DNA of 13,792 nt, taken from an uncultured Thermoleophilia bacterium (GTDB lineage Bacteria > Actinomycetota > Thermoleophilia > UBA2241). Positions 7,382-13,792 of this stretch are shown piece after piece. Both the position numbers and the translations under genes were made by a program. How positions within the stretch are numbered: position 1 is the first letter of the stretch; each line of letters starts with the position of its first letter. Under the pieces are notes generated by a model that saw nothing but the letters and a program-made list of their open reading frames with translations, searched no databases and was not told the origin of the DNA. The stretch spans positions 1 through 13,792 of the forward strand of contig CAIXSE010000282.1 in assembly GCA_903921965.1 (NCBI GenBank). The letters run 5' to 3'.

Positions 7382-8031
7382 GCAGCCAACTCAACCTCGC
7401 CAACAGCATCACCATAGCCCGGATCCTGCTGATCCCGGTCTTCCTCGTGTTCCTGCTGGGGGGACTCCCCGATCCGTACGGCGACATCGCCGCGGCCGCC
7501 GTCTTCATCCTCGCCGCGGCCACCGACAAGCTCGACGGCTACGTCGCCCGGCGCAGCAAGCAGATCACCACCCTGGGCCAGTTCCTCGACCCGCTCGCCG
7601 ACAAGCTGCTCATCGCCGCCGCGCTCATCGCTCTCGTCGCGCAGGACAGGGTGTCCGCCTGGGTGGCCACGCTCATCATCGTGCGCGAAGTCGCCGTCAG
7701 CGTGCTGCGCATCATCGGTGTCTCGCAGGGCGTCTCGATCCCGGCCGACAAGTACGGCAAGCTCAAGACGGTCCTCCAGATCGTGTACATCGTGTACGTG
7801 CTCGTCCCGACCGACAAGATCGCCGAGGCCATCAACGTCTCGACCCAGGTGGTCACCGTGATCCAGTGGGTCCTCGCGGCGGTCGTGGTGGTCGTCACTC
7901 TCGTCTCCGGCGTCAACTACTTCCTGAACGCGCGTGGCATCATCCACATGCCCGGCGCCGAGCAGAAGCCCGCGGGCGACAGCCCCTCGAGGTCCGGGGG
8001 GCCGGAGGGCGAGCGTGACGACGAGTGGTGA
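7378..8031 (+). CDS. pgsA: CDP-diacylglycerol--glycerol-3-phosphate 3-phosphatidyltransferase
   Basis: PgsA makes phosphatidylglycerol phosphate from CDP-diacylglycerol and glycerol 3-phosphate at the inner membrane, the committed step to phosphatidylglycerol and cardiolipin. The 217-residue product carries the complete CDP-alcohol phosphotransferase motif D-x2-DG-x2-AR-x8-G-x3-D-x3-D at D50, D53, G54, A57, R58, G67, D71 and D75. Several hydrophobic helices are visible (about 11-29, 38-50, 75-90, 97-112, 155-180). The N-terminus NLANSITIARILLIPVFL is typical. The last 25 or so residues form a charged hydrophilic tail. ATG 7378 overlaps the rimO stop (ATGA), and the 3' end overlaps cinA by 17 nt. 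The location next to cinA and recA is the usual place for pgsA in Gram-positives. Other CDP-alcohol transferases share the motif, but context makes PgsA most likely. Confidence 0.93.
   Translation: MSSQLNLANSITIARILLIPVFLVFLLGGLPDPYGDIAAAAVFILAAATDKLDGYVARRSKQITTLGQFLDPLADKLLIAAALIALVAQDRVSAWVATLIIVREVAVSVLRIIGVSQGVSIPADKYGKLKTVLQIVYIVYVLVPTDKIAEAINVSTQVVTVIQWVLAAVVVVVTLVSGVNYFLNARGIIHMPGAEQKPAGDSPSRSGGPEGERDDEW
8004..8009 (+). promoter_or_regulatory. Ribosome binding site for cinA inside the pgsA 3' end
   Basis: GGAGGG at 8004-8009 lies 5 nt before GTG 8015 and is embedded in the last codons of pgsA. It fixes the cinA start even though the reading frame is open further upstream. Confidence 0.7.
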
Positions 8032-9271
8032 CCTGCCGCGGGCGGCCGTCGTGCTCAGCGGCAACGAACTGCTGGACGGCCGCACGCGCGACACCAACGG
8101 AGCCTTCGCCGGCGCCGACCTGAGCGGCCGCGGCGTCAAGGTCACGAGCGTGCTGACCGTCGCCGACGACGCCGAGCGGCTCACGGCGGCCCTCAGGTAC
8201 AGTCTGGCCGCCGAACCCGACATCCTCGTGATCGGCGGCGGCCTTGGCACCACGCACGACGACCTCACGGCCGCGTGCGTCGCCGAGACCCTCGGTGTCG
8301 GGCTGCGTGAGGACCCTCAGGCGCTCGCCTGGGTCGAAGAGAAGGTCAGGTTCGTCGCCGAGCGCCGGCACGTGCGCTTCGACGAGGTCTTCCCGCTCGC
8401 CCGCCGCCAGGCGCTGCTGCCCGAGGGCGCGACGCCCGTGCGACCGGCCGGCGTCGCCCCCGGCATCGCCGCGCGCCTCGGACCGACGCGCATCTTCGCC
8501 TTCCCCGGCGTGCCCTGGGAGTTCGAGTCCATGTGGACGGCCGTGGCCGGCACGCTCGCGGCCGAGGGGGTGTTCCCCGACGCCGTGGTGAGGATGGTCC
8601 GCATCTTCGGCGTGGGCGAGCTGCAGGTGGGTCCGGTGCTCGATGCTGCCCCCCACGACCTCCTGGAGACCGGCATCAACGTGGGGAGCGGGGAGGTGAG
8701 CGTGCGCCTGCGCTACCGGCGTTCCGGCGCCGCGGCGGCGCAGGCCGAGGCCGTCATCGGCGCGCTGCAGGCGGCCGTGCCCGTGTTCAGCACCGACGGT
8801 CGCACCGTCGACGAGCTCGTCGCCGACGGCCTGCGCTCGGCGGGGGCCACCGTCGCCGTCGCCGAGTCGTGCACCGGCGGCCTGCTGGGGGCGCGCATCA
8901 CCGCGCGCGCCGGGTCGTCCGACTACTTCCTGGGCGGCGCCATCGCCTACGCCAACCAGCTCAAGATGGACCTCGTCGGCGTACCGCCCGGCATGCTGGC
9001 CCAGTACGGTGCGGTGTCCGAAGAGGTCGCCGGCGCCATGGCCGAGGGCGTGCGCGCCGCGACGCGGGCGGACTTCGGCCTGGCCGTCACCGGCGTGGCC
9101 GGGCCGGACGGGGGCTCTCCCGAGAAGCCGGTCGGCCTCGTGTACGTCGGCTGCGCCCGGGCCGACGGAACGCGCGTGGTGCGCGGTCACTACCCCGGAG
9201 ACCGCGCCTCGGTCCGCGAGTTCAGCACCACGGCGGCGCTGCACCTGCTGCGCCGCGCGCTCGCCCGGTGA
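8015..9271 (+). CDS. cinA: CinA: MoaB-like domain plus nicotinamide-nucleotide amidohydrolase (PncC) domain
   Basis: CinA-type proteins join an N-terminal MoaB-like (COG1058) domain, tied to pyridine-nucleotide pyrophosphatase activity, to a C-terminal PncC domain that deamidates NMN to nicotinate mononucleotide. The 418-residue product has normal full length. The first domain shows SGNELLDGRTRDTN near the start and GGGLGTTHDDLTA at about 73-85, where most relatives have GLGPTHDD. The amidase part has AESCTGG with catalytic S285, then YFLGGAIAYANQLKMDLVGV and VTGVAGPDGG. GTG 8015 is fixed by GGAGGG just upstream and overlaps pgsA by 17 nt. The stop overlaps thpR by 4 nt (GTGA). In some Gram-positives cinA is co-transcribed with recA and induced with competence. 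Here thpR lies between them and a separate recA promoter is likely, and nothing in the window indicates competence. Confidence 0.94.
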   Translation: MTTSGDLPRAAVVLSGNELLDGRTRDTNGAFAGADLSGRGVKVTSVLTVADDAERLTAALRYSLAAEPDILVIGGGLGTTHDDLTAACVAETLGVGLREDPQALAWVEEKVRFVAERRHVRFDEVFPLARRQALLPEGATPVRPAGVAPGIAARLGPTRIFAFPGVPWEFESMWTAVAGTLAAEGVFPDAVVRMVRIFGVGELQVGPVLDAAPHDLLETGINVGSGEVSVRLRYRRSGAAAAQAEAVIGALQAAVPVFSTDGRTVDELVADGLRSAGATVAVAESCTGGLLGARITARAGSSDYFLGGAIAYANQLKMDLVGVPPGMLAQYGAVSEEVAGAMAEGVRAATRADFGLAVTGVAGPDGGSPEKPVGLVYVGCARADGTRVVRGHYPGDRASVREFSTTAALHLLRRALAR

Positions 9272-9822
9272 GCGCCGGCGGCGGGCGGGAGGTCCTGCGC
9301 CTCTTCGTCGCGCAGGAGCTGCCGCCCGAGACCCTCCGCGCGATCGAGGACTGGCAGGGGGCGGCCCTCGCGCCCCGGGACGACGTCCGCGTCAACCACG
9401 CCCTGCACCTCACGCTCGCCTTCCTCGGCGACGTGCCGCGGACGCGCTTCGACGACCTCGTGACGGCGCTCGCCGCGGTCGCCTGCGTACCGTGCCAGCT
9501 CGAGGCCGGCGAGGTGCTGTTCCTGCCCTGGAAGGGGCCCCGGCGGGTGGTCGCCCTGGCCCTCTCAGACAAGGACGGCACGCTGGCGCGCCTGCAGGCC
9601 GAGGTCTCCGCGGCGCTCGCCGCGACGGGCCTCTACGAGCCGCCGAGACGGCCCTGGCTGCCTCACGTGACGGTGGCCAGGTTCCGCCGTCCCGGTCACC
9701 CGTTTTCCCTGCAAAATGTCAACATCGCGCCGTTTTGTTCCGTCCGGACCGTCTTGTATAGTAGCCTCCTGGAGCGCACCGGCGCCGTGCACACTCCCCT
9801 GGCAGTCTTCCCCGCGTCCTGA
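9268..9822 (+). CDS. thpR: RNA 2',3'-cyclic phosphodiesterase (2'-5' RNA ligase family)
   Basis: ThpR-type 2H phosphoesterases open 2',3'-cyclic phosphates on RNA; older names refer to 2'-5' RNA ligase activity. The physiological substrate is not known for most bacteria. The 184-residue product has both signature motifs: HLTL at 47-50 (followed by AFLGDVP) and HVTV at 133-136 (followed by ARFRRP). The N-terminal LRLFVAQELPPE also fits. GTG 9268 overlaps the cinA stop by 4 nt (GTGA) and has no separate binding site, so coupling to cinA is likely. The last third is odd in codon use: residues about 148-170 use TTT, CAA, AAT, TGT, TTG, TAT and AGT, rare elsewhere here. The candidate recA promoter lies in this stretch. 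The encoded ending (FCSVRTVLYSSLLERTGA) still fits the family, so it is not a frameshift. Confidence 0.91.
   Translation: MSAGGGREVLRLFVAQELPPETLRAIEDWQGAALAPRDDVRVNHALHLTLAFLGDVPRTRFDDLVTALAAVACVPCQLEAGEVLFLPWKGPRRVVALALSDKDGTLARLQAEVSAALAATGLYEPPRRPWLPHVTVARFRRPGHPFSLQNVNIAPFCSVRTVLYSSLLERTGAVHTPLAVFPAS
9711..9738 (+). repeat. Imperfect inverted repeat next to the recA -35 element (possible operator)
   Basis: GCAAAATG (9711-9718) and CGTTTTGT (9731-9738) pair at 6 of 8 positions with a 12-nt spacer; the right arm overlaps the candidate -35 element. Between the arms lies a smaller palindrome, ATGTCAACAT (9716-9725). It does not match the GAAC-N4-GTTC LexA box of Gram-positives. A regulator site is a guess. 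Confidence 0.25.
9735..9762 (+). promoter_or_regulatory. Candidate recA promoter inside thpR
   Basis: TATAGT at 9757-9762 is a 5/6 match to the -10 consensus, preceded 16 nt upstream by TTGTTC (9735-9740), a weak -35. The region is much richer in A/T than anything around it. A start near 9769 would give a leader of about 69 nt to the recA TTG at 9838. No consensus SOS box was found within the visible region. Confidence 0.55.
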
Positions 9823-9824
9823 GA

Positions 9825-9830
9825 GAGGAG
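9825..9830 (+). promoter_or_regulatory. Ribosome binding site fixing the TTG start of recA
   Basis: GAGGAG at 9825-9830, within a longer purine run (9821-9830), is 7 nt before TTG 9838. It lies in the 15-nt gap after thpR and supports the unusual TTG start. Confidence 0.75.
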
Positions 9831-9837
9831 CGCTACG

Positions 9838-10926
<1,089 letters not shown>

Positions 10927-10934
10927 CCGCACCT

Positions 10935-11603
10935 GTGCCGGTCGTCACCGCGCTCAGAGGTACGCGCCGGGGCCGGGTCGAGGTGTACGTCGACGGGGAG
11001 CTAGCGTGCACCGTCGGCGAGGCCGCGGTGGCCCGCTGGCGGCTGCACAAGGGACGTGAGCTCGACCAGGCCGGTCTCGAGGCGCTCGCGCGCGACGCCT
11101 CCGCCGACCTCGCGCGAGCCGACGCCTACCGGCTGCTCGGCCACCGGGCGCGCAGCGCGTCCGAGGTCCGTCGCCGGCTGCTCGCCAGGGAGCACCCCCC
11201 CGAGGCGGTCGACGCGGCGATGCAGTCACTGGCCGACGAAGGCCTGCTCGACGACGCCGCCTTCGCCTGCAGCTACGTCGCCGACAAGCAGCGGCTGGCG
11301 GGGTGGGGCGAAGAACGCATACGCCGGGGCCTCGCCGAGGCCGGCGTGCCCGACGAAGACGTGCGGAGCGCCCTGGGCACGCCGGCCGAAGGCGAGCACG
11401 GCGACGCCGAGCTCGAGCGGGCCCGTGAGGTGCTGCGCCGCCGGGCCCCTGCCGCGGCGCCCTGCGACGACGCCGCCCGCCGCCGCGCGTACCAGTTGCT
11501 CGTCAGGCGCGGTTTCGCCTCCGGCGTCGCGTACGCGGCCGTACGCCTGTGGAGCGCGGGTGCCGAAGAGGGCGCGGGTCTTGACGACGAAGCGGACGGC
11601 TGA
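10935..11603 (+). CDS. recX: Regulatory protein RecX
   Basis: RecX binds RecA filaments and limits their extension or activity. The 222-residue product starts with a short beta-rich segment (about 1-28, RGRVEVYVDGELACTV) as in Gram-positive RecX. Helical repeats follow: AYRLLGHRARSASEVRRRL (about 64-82), LADEGLLDDAAFACSYV, and GWGEERIRRGLAEAGV. The C-terminal repeat, ending in RRRAYQLLVRRGFASGVAYAAV, is separated by a charged insert (about 152-165). GTG 10935 follows recA by 8 nt; only a weak GAGG inside the recA end could act as a binding site, so translation may depend on recA. The recA-recX order is the family norm. The stop codon lies in an inverted repeat shared with the converging permease gene. 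Primary sequence of RecX is poorly conserved, so the call rests on the repeats plus context. Confidence 0.92.
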   Translation: MPVVTALRGTRRGRVEVYVDGELACTVGEAAVARWRLHKGRELDQAGLEALARDASADLARADAYRLLGHRARSASEVRRRLLAREHPPEAVDAAMQSLADEGLLDDAAFACSYVADKQRLAGWGEERIRRGLAEAGVPDEDVRSALGTPAEGEHGDAELERAREVLRRRAPAAAPCDDAARRRAYQLLVRRGFASGVAYAAVRLWSAGAEEGAGLDDEADG

Positions 11604-11622
11604 CGCCGGGCCGGCCGTCAGC
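11599..11622. terminator. Candidate bidirectional terminator between converging recX and permease genes
   Basis: GCTGACG (11599-11605) and CGTCAGC (11616-11622) form a perfect 7-bp stem, with further inner pairing possible (CCG with CGG). It includes the stop codons of both recX and the minus-strand permease. No T-run is present on either side, so if it terminates it would rely on the stem alone or on Rho. Placement between convergent gene ends is the main support. Confidence 0.45.
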
Positions 11623-13231
11623 GGTCGAGCGGAGACTCCGTGTACCACACCTCGAGCTCCGTCCCGCGCCGCGAGCGGCGGTACAGGCCGGAGACCACGT
11701 ACACGCCGAACGAGGCGGCGTACAGGACGAGCGTCGTGAGGATCGGCACGACCAGCCCGAGCCCGAGACTCAGGCCGAAGTCGACCGTGTACCGGGCCAC
11801 CACCCACACGGTGAAGAGCACGAACGCCACTCCGGTGAGCGTGATCATCGGGATGCCGAACAGCTCGTAGCGGGACGCCGCCGACTCCCGGTACAGCTCG
11901 CGGCGCACGAACGGGAACAGCGCGCCCGTCGCGCAGGTCACGGCGAAGGCCAGGATGTTGACGAGCGCCACCGTGTTCAGGGTGAGCCGCCAGTACGGGG
12001 TGAAGGCATAGATCAGGCAGGGCGCCACGCACATGACGCTGAACAGCGTGATCGCCTTGACCGGGGCCTTCGTCCTGGCGTTCAGGTGTCCCACCCAGCG
12101 TGGGAGGATGCGGTCGGAGGACATCGCCATGAGCACCCGCGACGCGGCCAGCGTCGGGTTGGGCGCGTTCATCCAGAAGAGCGCGTTGAACACCAGCGCC
12201 ACCACCACGGCGAACACCCGAGCGGACGGCGAGATGTCGGCCCACCAGAGGAACGGCACGGTGGGGACGGGCATCGCCTCGGGGTGCTCCAGGAACAGGA
12301 AGGCCGCCGACCCCAGGGTCTGCGGACCGATCTTCGCCGCGACCAGCCCCCCGATCACCGCCGAGAGCGCCGCGGACGCGAGCATCGCCCCCGCGATGAT
12401 GTAGACCTGGGCCCGCAGGCGGTCCGCATCCCGCGTCTCACCTGCCTGCTGGGTGCTCCAGCCCGCGTACACGAGCATGTAGCCCGCCAGAGGAAGGATG
12501 GCGATCGTCTGGGAGATGTAGGAGCCGGTCCCGGGCGAGTAGCCGAGTGCCGCGGCACGAGACACGGCTTCGTGGTACACGGGCAGGCTGCCGAGGTCGT
12601 GCGTCCTCAGCAGCGCGACGACGACGGCCGCGAGGCCGGCCGCGGCGGCCAGCGAGAACCACCGCTGCCACCTCGCGTAGGTGGACATGCCGAGGATGAT
12701 GGGTACGGCCGACCAGATGATGACGACGATCGACCAGAAGAGGACGCCCCAGGCGCTGCGCGTCCAGGCCGCGGCCGACATCAGGGTGCCGGAGTCGAAC
12801 GCGATGCCCAGCGTGACGAGCAGCGGGCCTACGGCCAGCTGCGCGGCGCACCACCCCGTCACGGCGACCCACATCGTCCCCCCCAGGACGATCGCGGAGA
12901 AGCAGAAGACCGAACCGGTGCCGGTCGAGAGGATCCGCGCCTGGAAGTAGTACTCCCCACCGCTGCGCGGCATGCACGCGGCGAGGTACGCGTACACCAG
13001 CGCCTCGGCCGCGCAGAACACCACCGCCAACAGGCTGGCGATGACCCAGTTCCCCCTGGGGTAGATCATGTACGCCGTGAGGAACGCCAGGGCGAACCCC
13101 ATGAGCACGTTCATGACCTGCATGTTGTAGAGCATCGCGTCGAGCGGGTACCAGACTCTCTCGACGCGCCGGCTCGGGTGCAGCGTGACGACCAGGCCGC
13201 TCGGGTCGGACCCCTCCGGCGGCTCGCTCAA
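11618..13231 (-). CDS. APC-superfamily permease (amino acid/amine-type), substrate unknown
   Basis: This is a polytopic inner-membrane protein of 537 residues with about twelve hydrophobic helices (near 38-57, 63-86, 108-131, 160-181, 190-208, 241-258, 275-297, 337-355, 392-410, 417-441, 460-480, 490-516). The motif MPRSGGEYYFQARIL at 87-101 is the conserved segment of the APC (AA_permease_2) family, which mostly moves amino acids or amines by antiport or symport. Start TTG 13231 is supported by GAGGAAGGG (13241-13249), 9 nt upstream, and by the TTGA overlap with the response regulator stop. The open frame continues upstream but only as a shadow of that gene. A hydrophilic stretch of about 30 residues precedes the first helix. 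Close coupling to a response regulator suggests regulated uptake or an operon with a sensor kinase upstream of the window. The substrate cannot be read from the sequence. Confidence 0.85.
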   Translation of the reverse strand: MSEPPEGSDPSGLVVTLHPSRRVERVWYPLDAMLYNMQVMNVLMGFALAFLTAYMIYPRGNWVIASLLAVVFCAAEALVYAYLAACMPRSGGEYYFQARILSTGTGSVFCFSAIVLGGTMWVAVTGWCAAQLAVGPLLVTLGIAFDSGTLMSAAAWTRSAWGVLFWSIVVIIWSAVPIILGMSTYARWQRWFSLAAAAGLAAVVVALLRTHDLGSLPVYHEAVSRAAALGYSPGTGSYISQTIAILPLAGYMLVYAGWSTQQAGETRDADRLRAQVYIIAGAMLASAALSAVIGGLVAAKIGPQTLGSAAFLFLEHPEAMPVPTVPFLWWADISPSARVFAVVVALVFNALFWMNAPNPTLAASRVLMAMSSDRILPRWVGHLNARTKAPVKAITLFSVMCVAPCLIYAFTPYWRLTLNTVALVNILAFAVTCATGALFPFVRRELYRESAASRYELFGIPMITLTGVAFVLFTVWVVARYTVDFGLSLGLGLVVPILTTLVLYAASFGVYVVSGLYRRSRRGTELEVWYTESPLDR

Positions 13232-13791
13232 TCGAGCAGACCCTTCCTCATGGCGACGGCGACCGCGTGGGCGCGGTCCGAGACCTCGAGCGTCCGGTAG
13301 ATGGCTTCCAGGTGACTCTTCACCGTCTCGACGCTCACGAACAGGTGCAGGGCCACCTGGCGGTTCGTGGCGCCGGCCGCGATCATGCGCAGGATCTCGA
13401 GCTCGTGCGGCGTCAGCAGCTCCTTGTCCCGGGCCCGCTGCTCGTCGCTCAGGAAGGCCTTCACGACAACTTCGTCGAAGTGCCGCCCGCCGGCCGCGAC
13501 GTGCCTGATGGCGCGGAGCAGCTCGTCGGCGGAGGCGTTCTTCATCACGTAGCCGCTGGCCCCCGACTTCACCGCCCGCAGCACGATCTCGTCGTCGTCG
13601 TGGATCGTGAGCACGATGACCCGCGGCGCGCCGGCTCCCTTCTCGAGCAGCTGGGGGATGACCTCGAGGCCGTGCATCCCGTGCATCTGCAGGTCGAGGA
13701 GCACCACGTCGCACTCGAGCGTCTCCGCCCGCTCCACGGCCTCCTCGCCACTGGCCGCCTGCCCGACCACCTCGAGGTCGTCACAGGCGCT
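13228..13791 (-). CDS. Response regulator, NarL/FixJ type (receiver plus LuxR HTH), N-terminus outside window
   Basis: This is a two-component transcription factor whose visible part is 187 residues, lacking roughly the first 25. The receiver domain keeps the phospho-acceptor Asp in VVLLDLQM (residue 33 of the fragment), the Thr in VIVLT (62) and the Lys in GYVMK (84). The acidic pair near the N-terminus is off the window. The usual MPGMDG after the acceptor site is MHGMHG here. A LuxR-type HTH fills about 126-187 (LLTPHELEILRMIAAGATNRQVA, cut here to its core, then TVKSHLEAIYRTLEVSDRAHAV). The stop overlaps the permease TTG by 4 nt, so the two are almost certainly one transcript. A cognate histidine kinase might lie upstream but is not visible. 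The regulated genes are unknown; the adjacent permease is an obvious candidate, by inference only. Confidence 0.92.
   Translation of the reverse strand, partial: SACDDLEVVGQAASGEEAVERAETLECDVVLLDLQMHGMHGLEVIPQLLEKGAGAPRVIVLTIHDDDEIVLRAVKSGASGYVMKNASADELLRAIRHVAAGGRHFDEVVVKAFLSDEQRARDKELLTPHELEILRMIAAGATNRQVALHLFVSVETVKSHLEAIYRTLEVSDRAHAVAVAMRKGLLD
13241..13249 (-). promoter_or_regulatory. Ribosome binding site for the permease, inside the response regulator 3' end
   Basis: On the minus strand GAGGAAGGG (13249 down to 13241) lies 9 nt before TTG 13231 and decides in favour of this start over any internal ATG. Confidence 0.65.
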
Positions 13792-13792
13792 C

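Noticed and set aside
6559..9244. Two long antisense open frames over rimO, pgsA and cinA (569 and 434 codons)
   Set aside because: Shadow composition, and complete conserved motifs for the plus-strand genes over the same DNA.
13232..13714. Upstream extension of the permease through the response regulator
   Set aside because: The translation is low complexity and simply another frame of the regulator; the TTG at 13231 has a good binding site.

Overview
This window is a stretch of high-GC bacterial chromosome, almost entirely coding. It looks like an actinomycete-type genome. The grounds are strong G/C bias at third codon positions, frequent GTG and TTG starts, and the gene order dapA - rnj - ftsK - rodZ-like - yajQ - rimO - pgsA - cinA - thpR - recA - recX. 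This cluster is shared in broad outline by Firmicutes (dapA-rnjB...spoIIIE...ymfM-pgsA-cinA-recA) and many Actinomycetota. Together with the GC content it suggests a deep-branching actinobacterial lineage such as Thermoleophilia or a relative. That placement is an inference; no rRNA or tRNA is present to anchor it.

Layout. Positions 2-11603 are one plus-strand run of eleven genes. It starts with the 3' end of dapA (lysine/diaminopimelate synthesis), then RNase J (RNA decay), FtsK/SpoIIIE (chromosome translocation at division), a RodZ-like membrane HTH protein (cell shape), YajQ (nucleotide-binding), RimO (S12 methylthiotransferase), PgsA (phosphatidylglycerol phosphate synthesis), CinA (NMN/pyridine nucleotide salvage), ThpR (cyclic phosphodiesterase), RecA and RecX. 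Neighbours are tightly packed. Four stop/start overlaps of 4 nt occur in this run (dapA/rnj, rodZ/yajQ, rimO/pgsA, cinA/thpR), and pgsA/cinA overlap by 17 nt. The run is probably divided by internal promoters. One well-formed candidate lies before rodZ (4653-4681) and another before recA (9735-9762), the latter embedded in the thpR coding sequence.

Positions 11618-13791 are on the minus strand and converge on recX: an APC-superfamily permease and, upstream of it, a NarL/LuxR-type response regulator cut by the window edge. The two overlap by 4 nt (TTGA) and are probably co-transcribed. A perfect 7-bp inverted repeat spans the recX/permease stop codons and may act as a shared two-way terminator.

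No stretch over 300 bases lacks a gene. I saw no tRNA, rRNA, CRISPR array, insertion sequence or phage gene. The window is mostly ordinary housekeeping DNA, and I do not see a new defence or biosynthetic system. The points worth checking are regulatory: an inverted repeat wrapped around the rodZ promoter, an A/T-rich codon island over the recA promoter with no recognisable SOS box, and the coupled response regulator-permease pair.
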